A DNA stretch of 64,000 nucleotides, taken from assembly GCF_002797595.1 (NCBI RefSeq), contig NZ_PGFE01000004.1:186001-250000 (forward strand). Reading direction: 5' to 3'. Within the stretch, counting starts at the first letter, position 1. Each line of letters opens with the position of its first letter. Positions 7,346 through 15,973 of this stretch are shown piece after piece. The notes under the pieces were generated by a model. The model did no database searches. It saw nothing but the letters and a program-made list of their open reading frames with translations, and was not told the DNA's origin. Position numbers and translations under genes: made by a program. The stretch comes from Sediminihabitans luteus (lineage in GTDB: Bacteria > Actinomycetota > Actinomycetes > Actinomycetales > Cellulomonadaceae).

Positions 7346-9433
7346 TCAGCCCGCGTCGGAACCGAGCGCTGCGAGCACCGGTCCCTCGACGTACGGGGTG
7401 AGCGTCGTCGCGTACGTCGCCGTCAGGTGCGAGGCGTCGAAGTAGACCACGAGCCCACCCTCCACGGCCGGGCAGACACCGTCCTGGCACACGTACGGCG
7501 TGAGGTCGGCCGTGCTGACCTGGGGGTCGTCCAGCGCGACCGCGGCGTCGTACAGCGGGTCGGCGGGGAGCCAGTCGCCCTGCGCGCCGTCGCAGGCCTC
7601 GGGCGCGTCGAGGTTCTCCGCCACGCAGTCGGGGACGGACGGGATCGTGTGCTTCGGGTACGGGGTGTCGCGGACCACGAGCACGGGCGTCCCGGTCGCG
7701 GAGAGCTCTCCCAGGTACTCCTCGTAGCCCTGCTCGACGAGCGCGTCGCTCTCGGCGCCCTCGGCACCGAGCGCCTCGTACGGCGTGAGCTGCATGGTCA
7801 CGACGAGGTCGAAGTTGCCGCCGTCGATCTCGTCGACGACGCGGTCCGCCCAGTCGGTGCACCCCTGGGAGGACTCGTCGGAGCCGATCGCGAGCGGGGT
7901 CGTGGTCGTGGGGCAGCGGGACGCGACGAACGTCGTCAGCGACCACCCGTGCTTCCCGGCGAGCTCCTGGAGCGACGGCAGGAGGTTCCCGCTGTGCGAG
8001 TTGCCGATCAGGGCGACGCGCACGGGTGCGTCGGCGGTGCCGTAGTCGCAGCGCGTGGTGGTCGGGAAGGGCGGGGACTCCCAGCACCCGTCCGCGTAGG
8101 CGGTCGGCTTGTCCGCCTTGGCGTCGGCCGGCGAGAGTAGCAGCGGCTGGTCGGCGGTGCAGCCGTTCGCCGGGTCGAGCGCGGCGGCGCCCACGCACCC
8201 CGTCCCCGTGCCCACGCTCTCGCGGACCTGGGCGACACGGTCGTCGGCGCGCACGTCGAGCGCGTGCGCGCTGCCGACGAGGGCGCCGCCCGCGACCACG
8301 CTGACGGCGAGGGTGACGAGCAGGACCCGTCGTGGCGAGCCGTTCCCGTGGCGGAACCTGTCCTCCACGAGGGGCTTGGTCAGACCCGCGAGCAGGAGCG
8401 CCGCGGCGACGATCCCCACCCGCTCGACGAAGCCCGGCTCGTGGCCGACGACGACGGGGACCAGCACGATGATCGGCCAGTGCCAGAGGTACATGGAGTA
8501 GGAGACGTCGCCGAGCCACTGGACCCCGCGCAGGTCGCCGAGCACCTGGGGCGAGAACCGGGTGCGCCGTGCGTGCGCCGCGATCACGAGGACGCAGCCG
8601 AGCACCGGCAGCAGCGCGGAGGGGCCCGGGAACGGTGTGGCCTTGGTGTAGGCCACGCACGCGACCGCGATCATGATCCAGCCCGCCCACGCCGTGGGGG
8701 CGCGCAGCCGCTCGGGCAGCCGGAGCCAGCCGAGGCTCGCCGTCACGGCGAGCACCGCACCGGCGCCGAGCTCCCAGATGCGGACCGGCGTCACGAAGTA
8801 GGCGCTCGCCGGGGACGTCGCGAGCGCGACCACGGACCACACGAAGCTTGCGACCACGAGGACGCTGATCGCGACGAACGCGGTGCGGCGCAGGTCGCCG
8901 CGGCGGCGGTGCGCGATCCAGGCGGCGCCGATGAGCAGGACCGGCCACAGCAGGTAGAACTGCTCCTCGACGGACAGCGACCAGAAGTGCTGCACGGGCG
9001 TCGGCGCGGCCTCGGCCCCGAGGTAGTCGACCGACTGCGCGGCGAGGGACCAGTTCTCGACGTAGAGAGCCGCGGCGCCCGCCTCGCGCAGCGTCGCGGA
9101 CCACACGGTCGAGGGTGCGAGCAGGAGGGTCGCCGCCACGGTGGTGAGCAGCACCAGGTAGCTCGCGGGCAGCAGGCGCCGCACACGGCGGGCCCAGAAC
9201 TGCCCGAGGTCGCCGAGTCCTCGAGGCGGACGCCGGAGCAGGTGCGACGTGATGAGGAACCCGGAGATCACGAAGAACACGTCGACGCCGACGAACCCGC
9301 CCGTGAGCCTCCCCGGCCACACGTGGTAGAGCACGACGGCCCCCACGGCCACGGCGCGCAGCGCCTGGATGTCCGTGCGGACCGCGCTCTCGGTCGTCCG
9401 AGCCGGGCGCGTGGCGACGCCAGCTTCGAGCAC
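7346..9433 (-). CDS. Second membrane O-acyltransferase with SGNH domain, facing its paralogue
   Basis: A 695-residue protein with the same layout as the plus-strand gene it faces: acyltransferase-3 domain with DIQALRAVAV, VDVFFVISGFLITSHLLRRP and HFWSLSVEEQFYLLWPVLL, a last membrane span, then the SGNH domain with LIGNSHSGNLLPSL near residue 474 and VVYFDASHLTATYA near 664. Stretches of a dozen or more residues are identical between the two, so they arose by duplication. The GTG start has a strong GGAGG site 5 nt ahead. Stops of the two genes are about 30 bp apart. It probably O-acylates a surface glycan, perhaps at another position or with another acyl group than its partner; this is inference. 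Confidence 0.88.
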   Translation of the reverse strand: MLEAGVATRPARTTESAVRTDIQALRAVAVGAVVLYHVWPGRLTGGFVGVDVFFVISGFLITSHLLRRPPRGLGDLGQFWARRVRRLLPASYLVLLTTVAATLLLAPSTVWSATLREAGAAALYVENWSLAAQSVDYLGAEAAPTPVQHFWSLSVEEQFYLLWPVLLIGAAWIAHRRRGDLRRTAFVAISVLVVASFVWSVVALATSPASAYFVTPVRIWELGAGAVLAVTASLGWLRLPERLRAPTAWAGWIMIAVACVAYTKATPFPGPSALLPVLGCVLVIAAHARRTRFSPQVLGDLRGVQWLGDVSYSMYLWHWPIIVLVPVVVGHEPGFVERVGIVAAALLLAGLTKPLVEDRFRHGNGSPRRVLLVTLAVSVVAGGALVGSAHALDVRADDRVAQVRESVGTGTGCVGAAALDPANGCTADQPLLLSPADAKADKPTAYADGCWESPPFPTTTRCDYGTADAPVRVALIGNSHSGNLLPSLQELAGKHGWSLTTFVASRCPTTTTPLAIGSDESSQGCTDWADRVVDEIDGGNFDLVVTMQLTPYEALGAEGAESDALVEQGYEEYLGELSATGTPVLVVRDTPYPKHTIPSVPDCVAENLDAPEACDGAQGDWLPADPLYDAAVALDDPQVSTADLTPYVCQDGVCPAVEGGLVVYFDASHLTATYATTLTPYVEGPVLAALGSDAG

Positions 9434-9604
9434 GGGTCCTCCAGGGCAGGTGTGGGTGGTGGGATCGACGCCCCATCCTAGGGTGTCGCGCGAGGGGACC
9501 CGACGCGCGGTCGAGGCAGCGGGGGCGGCGGGCTGTGCGCTAGGTTGTGCGTCGGTCGGCCGCCGTCGGCCCCACGGACGTTCGGACGCACGGATCGGAT
9601 CGAG

Positions 9605-10537
9605 ATGTCATCGCACGGGAGCAACAAGGCGATCCTCGCGGCGCTGGCCGCGAACCTCGGGATCGCGGTCACGAAGTTCGTCGCGTTCGCGCTCACCGGC
9701 GCGTCGTCGATGCTCGCCGAGGCGGTCCACTCGCTCGCGGACTCGGGCAACCAGGGTCTGCTGCTGCTCGGCGGCAGGCGTGCGCGACGCCACGCGGACG
9801 AGAAGCACCCGTTCGGGTACGGCCGGGAGCGGTACATCTACGCGTTCATCGTCTCGATCGTGCTGTTCAGCGTGGGCGGTCTGTTCGCGCTGTACGAGGC
9901 GTTCCACAAGTGGGAGCACCCCGAGCCGATCGAGTCGTGGCAGTGGGTGCCGATCACGGTGCTCCTCGCGGCGATCGTCATGGAGGGCCTGTCGTTCCGG
10001 ACCGCCGTCAAGGAGTCGAACGCGCTCCGCGGCGACCAGTCGTGGGTGTCGTTCGTGCGCACGGCCAAGGCGCCCGAGCTTCCCGTGGTGCTCCTGGAGG
10101 ACTTCGGTGCGTTGATCGGTCTGGTCCTGGCCCTGGGCGGCGTCGGCATGACGCTCGCGACCGACGACGGCCGGTGGGACGCGGCCGGGACCGCGGGGAT
10201 CGGCGTCCTGCTCGTCCTCATCGCCATCGTGCTCGCGATCGAGACGAAGTCGCTCCTGCTCGGCGAGTCCGCCACGAAGGTGCACGTGGCAGCGATCCTC
10301 GAGGCGCTCGTGGGGCCCGGCGTGCCGTCGGTCATCCACCTCAAGACGTTGCACCTCGGCCCGGAGGAGCTGCTCGTCGCGGCGAAGGTCGAGGTCGACG
10401 TGCGGGAGTCGGCGGCCGAGATCGCGGACGCGATCGACGAGGCCGAGGCCAGGGCCCGGGCCGCCGTCGAAGGGATGACCTTGCGGATCTACCTCGAGCC
10501 CGACCTGCGCGACGCGCCCGCGGTCACCGGGGCGTGA
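9605..10537 (+). CDS. Cation diffusion facilitator (CDF) family transporter
   Basis: A 310-residue inner-membrane protein of the CDF family, which exports divalent metals such as Zn or Fe against protons. It has about six membrane segments; membrane segment 2 carries AEAVHSLADSGNQ with the HxxxD metal site, and YGRERYIYAF follows. In membrane segment 5 the usual HxxxD is replaced by LLEDFGALIGL, keeping only the acidic residue. The C-terminal cytoplasmic part (about 215-300) has the expected alpha-beta look, with LKTLHLGPEELLVAAKVEVD. The ATG start has only a weak site. The stop overlaps the stop of the opposing Stealth gene by 14 bp. The metal cannot be read with confidence. Confidence 0.88.
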   Translation: MSSHGSNKAILAALAANLGIAVTKFVAFALTGASSMLAEAVHSLADSGNQGLLLLGGRRARRHADEKHPFGYGRERYIYAFIVSIVLFSVGGLFALYEAFHKWEHPEPIESWQWVPITVLLAAIVMEGLSFRTAVKESNALRGDQSWVSFVRTAKAPELPVVLLEDFGALIGLVLALGGVGMTLATDDGRWDAAGTAGIGVLLVLIAIVLAIETKSLLLGESATKVHVAAILEALVGPGVPSVIHLKTLHLGPEELLVAAKVEVDVRESAAEIADAIDEAEARARAAVEGMTLRIYLEPDLRDAPAVTGA

Positions 10538-12107
10538 CGTCCCGTTCGAAGCTCGACGGCCGCGGGTAGTAGCGGCGCAGGAAGTCCAGCATCATGCGGT
10601 CGGTCGCGACCGAGTCCTTCCCGCCCGTGACGTCGTTGAGGCAGAACACGTCGACGTCCCGGCGGCGCAGCAGCTCGTTGAGCAGGAGCACGGCGTCCGG
10701 CCGGGAGGTGTCCTGGTAGGCGTACGAGATCGTGCCCGGGACCGCGTGCCCCTCGGCGAAGGCCACGTGGTGGTGCAGCGACGAGGCGATCGAGAGGTCG
10801 CCGGGGTGCCGGAACCGTGAGGCGGCGACGGCCGCAAAGACCTCGGGGTGCTCGCGCTCGAGCCGCTCGAGCACTGCGCGGTCCTGCGGGTGCGGCGTGT
10901 GCTTGAACTTGTTGGTCACGATCCTGCCGGTGCGGGCGTGCACGAGGTCGCGGTTGTTCTTCGCGGCCGCGAGCACGGGGAAGTCGCGCACGGTGGGTGC
11001 GTCGAGGTCGAGCACGAGGTCGGAGAGGAAGAACTTCGTGCCGCCGTTGCCGAGGAAGAACAGCTCGGGCCGGACCGGTCGGCCGAAGAAGACGTCGTCG
11101 TTGAGGTAGAGGTATCGGTCGCTGAGGCCGGGGACGTGGTGCAGCTGCGACTCGATCGCGTGCGAGTTGAACACGGGCAGCACGCCCGGGTCGGAGAAGA
11201 TCTCCCGATGGTCGACGACGACGACGCGCTCGTTCGTCCTGTCCAGCCACGCGGGGACCTGGCCGTCGCTCACGACCACGATCCGGTTGACCCAGCCGGC
11301 GTACGCCTCCACCGAGCGCATGGAGTACCGGAGCTCGTCGCGCGCGACGTAGCGCGAGGACGAGACCGCGGTCTCGTGCACGCTGTCCCCGCACACCGCG
11401 CGCTGCGCCTCGGCCTTGCGCTCCTGCCAGCGCGGGTCGTCGCCGTCGACCCACGTGTAGACCACGTCGATCGGCTCGTGCACGCTCAGCAGGTGGGGGG
11501 CGCGCAGCGGGGGAGGGACGTGACCGGGTGCGGCCACGGCCTCGGCCCAGCGCTCGGGCGCGAGATAGGGCACGTGCTTCCCCGGTACCCGCGCGCAGAC
11601 CGTCCCGACGGCGAACGTGCCGCCGTCGACACGGCGCCGACCCTCGTCGCCGACGACGTCCCAGAATTCGATGCGGACGCCGAGGTGCGGGAACCGGAGC
11701 GCGAGCCCGGGCCCGGTCGGCACGGGCCGACCGATCTCGAGCGCGACGGGCGCGTGGTCACGGCCTCGGGCGCGACCGACGTCCCGCCGGTCCCACGTCC
11801 CGGGGAGGCCGTCCAGGGCGGCGACCGTCGCCTCGTGGTCCTGGACGCGCACGACGACCACCCGGTCGGGCCCGGCGCCGTCGGGCAGGACGACCAGCTC
11901 GACTCCGGCACCGTCCAGGGCGCCGACGACGAGCGCGAACGTCTCGTCGCGCCACCGCCAGGCATCCACCAACGGCGCGGGATCGGCAGGGTCGACGGGC
12001 CTGCGACGCGGGCCGCGCTGCCACGGCAGCTCGCCGTGCAGCAGCTGGGACAGGACCAGGCGCTGACGGACGCTCAGGTGCGCGGCGACGCGGTCGCGGA
12101 TGCCCAC
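10524..12107 (-). CDS. Stealth family sugar-phosphate transferase (downstream copy)
   Basis: A 527-residue protein of the Stealth/CpsY family, enzymes that join sugars through phosphodiester bonds in capsules and wall polymers. The four conserved regions are visible: CR1 IDVVYTWVDGDDPRW near residue 210; CR2 from RDELRYSMRSVEAYAGW near 252 to DRYLYLNDDVFFGRPV near 330; CR3 around HTPHPQDRAVL near 400 with SIASSLHHHVAF; CR4 CLNDVTGGKDS near 489. The first 200 residues are variable. The GTG start has a strong GAGGAGG site and lies inside the end of the upstream Stealth gene (34 nt overlap), so the two are translated together. The tail overlaps the facing CDF gene by 14 bp. The sugar is unknown. 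Confidence 0.88.
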   Translation of the reverse strand: MGIRDRVAAHLSVRQRLVLSQLLHGELPWQRGPRRRPVDPADPAPLVDAWRWRDETFALVVGALDGAGVELVVLPDGAGPDRVVVVRVQDHEATVAALDGLPGTWDRRDVGRARGRDHAPVALEIGRPVPTGPGLALRFPHLGVRIEFWDVVGDEGRRRVDGGTFAVGTVCARVPGKHVPYLAPERWAEAVAAPGHVPPPLRAPHLLSVHEPIDVVYTWVDGDDPRWQERKAEAQRAVCGDSVHETAVSSSRYVARDELRYSMRSVEAYAGWVNRIVVVSDGQVPAWLDRTNERVVVVDHREIFSDPGVLPVFNSHAIESQLHHVPGLSDRYLYLNDDVFFGRPVRPELFFLGNGGTKFFLSDLVLDLDAPTVRDFPVLAAAKNNRDLVHARTGRIVTNKFKHTPHPQDRAVLERLEREHPEVFAAVAASRFRHPGDLSIASSLHHHVAFAEGHAVPGTISYAYQDTSRPDAVLLLNELLRRRDVDVFCLNDVTGGKDSVATDRMMLDFLRRYYPRPSSFERDVTPR

Positions 12108-13837
12108 GGCCCCTCCTCGTCGTCCGCCCGCGCCGCCGGGCGCCCGTCGCCCGGCACCGGCACGGCGCCCGCGGCCTGGTCCCGCTCGAACCGGGCGGGG
12201 GTCGGGAACCGCCGGGCCAGCCAGTCGCCGAGCCAGGCGCCGACCTCGGCGTCGAGCGCGGGGTCGTCCGTGGGCACGTCGTTGACGCACAGGGTCGACA
12301 GGCCCGCGAGGGTACGGTACTTCTCCATCTTGGCCCGTGCGCTCGCGTCACCCACGTTGAAGTAGCCGAAACGCAGGGCCGACGGGACCGCCCGCCCCGT
12401 GAACAGTGCGGTGTACAGGTGCAGCCACGAGCAGATCACGACGTCGCTCGGCGCACGGAACGGGCTCGCGAGCGTGGCGCGCACCTCCTCGGGGTAGCGC
12501 TCCAGGAGCTCCTCGGCGACGTCGATCCGCTGCGGGACGGGCACGTGCGCGAAGAGCCTGCTGGGACGTCGCCCGTGGTCCCGCACGAGCAGAGCGGCCG
12601 AGCGCTCGCGCGCGTGCTCGACCGGTGTGCGGTCGGCCGCCGTGACGTCGGGGCGGGCGGACCGGGAGAACGTGACCTTGAGCTGACCTGCGGGGGTGAA
12701 GAAGTCGGCCGGCTCGACCGCGCGGTTGAGCAGGACGTCGTCGTTCATGAGCAGGTAGTGCTCGGAGAGCCCGGGGATCCGGTGCACCTGCGCGCCGATG
12801 GAGTGCGAGTTGTAGGTCGGCAGGAGCGACGGGTCCTCGAAGATCTCCCGGTGGTCCACGACCCGGACGCGCCCGTCCGACGTGTCGAGCCACGTCGGGA
12901 CCTGGTCGTCGGTCACGAGGTAGATCTGCCGGATCCACGGCGCGTAGGTCTCGATCGAGCGCATCGAGTGACGCAGCTCGCCGCGGTCCCGGAACCGGTG
13001 GGCGTCGTCGCCCTGCCCGACGGCGCCGGCCGGGGCGAGCCCGAGCCGCGCGCGCACGACGTCCCGACGGGCCCGCCACGCGTCGTCCGCGTCGTCGACC
13101 CAGAGGTAGACCGCGTCGACGGGGAAGGTGACCTCGAACGCGTCGGGCACCTCGTTCACGGCCAGGACGGGCTCGGACGCGCCGTCCCAGCGGGCCCGCC
13201 GCCCGAGGCTCAGGTCGTCGACGCACTGGACGACGCCGGTGCGTGCGGGTGCGGTCCAGCGTCCGTGCTCGTCGGCGGACCAGCGGTGCAGCTCGCACCC
13301 CATGTCGGCACCGAGGAGCCGCCCCGTCGCGAGGTCGCGGACGTACCGGAAGACGCGCAGCACGGGGAGCGTGGCGAGCACCGCCGCGTCCGTGGCGAGG
13401 GGTGACCCCAGGCTCGACCGGGCGGGAGCCGCGTAGACGGGGTCGCCCGCGGTGCCGAGGTCCGCGAGCGCCGCGAGCGCCCGGGGCCAGTCGGTCTCGA
13501 GCACGGCCCACGTGGTCACCCGGGTCCCGCGGTGGTTCGTCGCGAAGTGCACGATCCCGGCGTCGTCGAGCAGCGCGGACACGAGGTCTGCCGTCTCGGC
13601 CGCGAGCTCCCACGGGGTCGTGCGTGCGCGACGGACCGCGACGACGCGGCGTCCGCGGGCGGTCGTGAGCTCGGCGTGACCGTCGGCGACGAGCGCGCGG
13701 ACCGGTGCGAGGCGCTCGTACCGCGCGTGGCGGCGACGGGTGGCCCAGCGTCGGGCGAGCCGCCGGGAGGTGCGCACGGGGTGGCGCAGCGCTCGCAGCG
13801 CTCGCGACGGCAGTGCCGTCGCCGTGGACGCTCTCAC
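12074..13837 (-). CDS. Stealth family sugar-phosphate transferase (upstream copy)
   Basis: A 587-residue Stealth family protein. CR1 is VDAVYLWVDDADDAW near residue 239, CR2 runs from RGELRHSMRSIETYAPW near 283 to EHYLLMNDDVLLNRAVEP near 360, CR3 has LFAHVPVPQRIDV near 434, and CR4 is STLCVNDVPTDD near 514. The N-terminus is basic. The GTG start has a GGAGG site 7 nt ahead. It is the first gene of a two-gene operon with a second, clearly different Stealth copy, suggesting two distinct phosphodiester linkages or a heterodimer. With the CDP-glycerol-type gene and exporter this fits synthesis of a phosphate-containing surface polymer; that link is inferred, since a CDF gene and two acyltransferases lie between. 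Confidence 0.87.
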   Translation of the reverse strand: MRASTATALPSRALRALRHPVRTSRRLARRWATRRRHARYERLAPVRALVADGHAELTTARGRRVVAVRRARTTPWELAAETADLVSALLDDAGIVHFATNHRGTRVTTWAVLETDWPRALAALADLGTAGDPVYAAPARSSLGSPLATDAAVLATLPVLRVFRYVRDLATGRLLGADMGCELHRWSADEHGRWTAPARTGVVQCVDDLSLGRRARWDGASEPVLAVNEVPDAFEVTFPVDAVYLWVDDADDAWRARRDVVRARLGLAPAGAVGQGDDAHRFRDRGELRHSMRSIETYAPWIRQIYLVTDDQVPTWLDTSDGRVRVVDHREIFEDPSLLPTYNSHSIGAQVHRIPGLSEHYLLMNDDVLLNRAVEPADFFTPAGQLKVTFSRSARPDVTAADRTPVEHARERSAALLVRDHGRRPSRLFAHVPVPQRIDVAEELLERYPEEVRATLASPFRAPSDVVICSWLHLYTALFTGRAVPSALRFGYFNVGDASARAKMEKYRTLAGLSTLCVNDVPTDDPALDAEVGAWLGDWLARRFPTPARFERDQAAGAVPVPGDGRPAARADDEEGPWASATASPRT

Positions 13838-13948
13838 TCTTCTACCTCCGGGTGGATCTCGACCTCGTCGTCGGGACCGTCAGCGCTGGTCCGCGGACCA
13901 TGCTAGGCCCGCAGCGGGGCAGGGTACGCGAGCGACGCGGCACCTCGT

Positions 13949-14001
13949 GCACGACGACGCCGGGCCGGCCCCCGTGGGGAGCCGGCCCGACGTCGTCGTG
14001 C
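13949..14001 (-). terminator. Terminator of the proV-proW-proX operon
   Basis: A 21-bp stem (13949-13969 with 13981-14001) with one C/A mismatch carries an inner CCCC-GT-GGGG stem at its top. It begins 30 nt beyond the proX stop on the minus strand. No T-run, as is common in high-GC actinobacteria, but this is one of the strongest hairpins here. Confidence 0.75.
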
Positions 14002-14030
14002 GACCGCGGCGAGGGGCGCCGCGGCTCAGG

Positions 14031-14945
14031 TCACTCGCCCGTGACGCTGTCGATGAAGTTCGGGTTCTCGTCGAGCCAGGCCTGCACGCCGGCGTCGACG
14101 TCGTCGGTGTACGCGTCGTCGTTGAACAGCGTGTTCTCGAGCGAGAAGAGCTGCTCGTCGGTCAGCGTGAAGTCCTCGAGCCAGCCCGCGAGCTCGCTGT
14201 GGTCCTCGCTGAAGCCCTTCGGGCCGTAGGTGTGGATCGACTCGGCGGCGCCGAGCGTGCCCTCGGGGTCCTCGAGGTCGCGGATCGGGAACGCGTCGTA
14301 GGCCCAGTGCGGGCGCCACAGGGTCACCGCGATGTTGTCGCCCTTGTCGGTGGCGCCCTTGAGCTCGGCCAGCATGGCGGGCGTCGAGGAGATGACGTAG
14401 TCCATGTCCTCGAGGCCGTACGTCGGGATGACGTTGTCCTGCGTGGCCTCGGTCAGGCCGGCGCCTGCCTCGATGCCGACGAGGCGGTTGCCGTAGTCGT
14501 CGCCCATCGTGGCGAGGTCGGCGATGGTCTGGGCGGGGGAGTCCTCGTTGACGGCGATGGTGAGCTTCGCGTCGTCGTACCAGGTGCCGAGGTCCTCGAG
14601 GTCGTCGCCGTACTTCTCGATGTACGAGGCGTGCGTCGTGGGGAGCCACGTGTCGAACATGAGGTCGAAGTCGCCGCCGGCGAGGCCGGTGAAGATCACG
14701 CCGACGTCGGCGGTCTGGGTGTCGACGGTGTAGCCCTTGTCCTCGAGGACGGCCTTCCACAGGTTCGACACGGCGATGCCCTCGTCCCAGCCGGACGGGA
14801 TGCCGATCGAGACGTTCATGTCGTCGCCACCGCCGGCGGCGTCGGTCGAGTCGTCGGAGGAGCAGGCGGTGAGGCCGAGCCCGAGGGCGACGGTCGCGGT
14901 CACGGCGGCCGCGGCGCGGCGTCGGGTGGAGAGTGCGGAGAACAT
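14031..14945 (-). CDS. proX: Glycine betaine/proline-type ABC transporter substrate-binding lipoprotein
   Basis: A 304-residue exported lipoprotein. The signal peptide (TVALGLGLTAC) ends at a lipobox Cys at about residue 26, followed by an acidic Ser/Asp linker. The mature part fits the OpuAC-like family that binds glycine betaine or related quaternary amines: VGVIFTGLAGGDFDLMFDTWLPTTH in the first half and IAVTLWRPHWAYDAF in the second supply the aromatic residues that usually form the ligand cage. ATG start with GGAAGGAC ahead. It is last in proV-proW-proX, 104 nt after proW, with a hairpin in that gap and a strong terminator after it. Likely role is compatible solute uptake; the exact substrate is inferred from the family. 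Confidence 0.88.
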   Translation of the reverse strand: MFSALSTRRRAAAAVTATVALGLGLTACSSDDSTDAAGGGDDMNVSIGIPSGWDEGIAVSNLWKAVLEDKGYTVDTQTADVGVIFTGLAGGDFDLMFDTWLPTTHASYIEKYGDDLEDLGTWYDDAKLTIAVNEDSPAQTIADLATMGDDYGNRLVGIEAGAGLTEATQDNVIPTYGLEDMDYVISSTPAMLAELKGATDKGDNIAVTLWRPHWAYDAFPIRDLEDPEGTLGAAESIHTYGPKGFSEDHSELAGWLEDFTLTDEQLFSLENTLFNDDAYTDDVDAGVQAWLDENPNFIDSVTGE

Positions 14946-15016
14946 GGAGGTCCTTCCTTCGGCGGACGTCGGGCCCGCCTGGGTTGGGGTGTCGTGCAAG
15001 GGGAGAGATCGGGGGT

Positions 15017-15037
15017 CGGCGCGGCCTGGCCGCGCCG
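15017..15037 (-). other. Intercistronic hairpin between proW and proX
   Basis: CGGCGCGGCC and GGCCGCGCCG flank a single T, giving a very stable hairpin just after the proW stop codon. In binding-protein operons such hairpins often set a high dose of the last gene by partial termination or by blocking decay; that role is inferred here. Confidence 0.55.
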
Positions 15038-15049
15038 GGGGCGGTCGGG

Positions 15050-15973
15050 TCAGGCGCTCGCGGTCGCGAGGGCCTTGGCGACGGGCGAGCGCTTCGCGAG
15101 CGCCGAGGTCACGCGGTCGAGGAAGATCGCGAGGATCACCACGGAGAAGCCGCCCTCGAAGCCGAGCGCGACGTCGATGCGCGAGAGCGACTCGACGACC
15201 GGCTGCCCGAGGCCGGGCGCGCCGACCATGCCGGCGATGACGACCATCGACAGGGAGAGCATGATGACCTGGTTGACGCCGGCCATGATGGTCGGCATCG
15301 CGAGCGGCAGCTGGATCTGGCGCAGGATGCGTCCGCGGGTCGAGCCGAACGCGTGTCCGGCCTCGACGATCTCGGCGTCGACCTGACGGATCCCGAGCTC
15401 GGTGAACCGCACGCCGGGCGCGAGCGCGAAGATCACGGTCGCGACGATGCCGGGCACGGCGCCGGTGAGGAAGATGACGACGGCCGGGAGCAGGTAGACG
15501 AACGCCGGCATGGTCTGCATGAAGTCCAGGACGGGGCGCACGAGCCGTGAGGCGTGGTCGTTGCGCGCGGTCCAGATCCCGACGGGGATCGCGATGAGCA
15601 GCGCGATCGCCGAGGCGATGATCACGAGCGTGAGCGACGCCATCGCGTTGTCCCACTGGTCCATGCCGGCGATCACGGCGAACCCGACGAGCGACCCGAC
15701 GCCGAGCTTCCACCCGGCCGCGAGGGCCGCGAGGAGCGCGAGGACGAGCGCGACGACGATGAACGGCGGCGTCTGCAGCGCCCACTCGAGCCCGTCGAAC
15801 GCGCCCTCGAGGATCGCCTTGACGACGTCGAAGACGGCGTCGAACGTGGTCGTGACCCAGTCGACGGCCGACTCGACCCAGTCGCCAAACGGCAGGCGGG
15901 GCACGAACGTGCCGGTGTCGTCGGCCGCGGCGAGGACGCTCTGCCCGGCCGTGGTGGCGGTGGCGGTGATCAT
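15050..15973 (-). CDS. proW: Glycine betaine/proline-type ABC transporter permease
   Basis: A 307-residue inner-membrane permease. An amphipathic 70-residue N-terminus is followed by about six or seven membrane spans. The EAA-type loop contacting the ATPase reads EAGHAFGSTRGRILRQIQLP near residue 205, followed by MAGVNQVIMLSLSMVVIAGM, which is typical of ProW/OpuAB. ATG start overlaps the proV stop by 4 nt (ATGA), so translation is coupled. It forms a channel with ProV energy and ProX binding. Confidence 0.92.
   Translation of the reverse strand: MITATATTAGQSVLAAADDTGTFVPRLPFGDWVESAVDWVTTTFDAVFDVVKAILEGAFDGLEWALQTPPFIVVALVLALLAALAAGWKLGVGSLVGFAVIAGMDQWDNAMASLTLVIIASAIALLIAIPVGIWTARNDHASRLVRPVLDFMQTMPAFVYLLPAVVIFLTGAVPGIVATVIFALAPGVRFTELGIRQVDAEIVEAGHAFGSTRGRILRQIQLPLAMPTIMAGVNQVIMLSLSMVVIAGMVGAPGLGQPVVESLSRIDVALGFEGGFSVVILAIFLDRVTSALAKRSPVAKALATASA

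Noticed and set aside
13838-13948. Possible small gene between the Stealth operon and the pro operon terminator
   Set aside because: Only short frames without ribosome sites; the stretch holds the GGAGG site of the Stealth gene and nothing else convincing.
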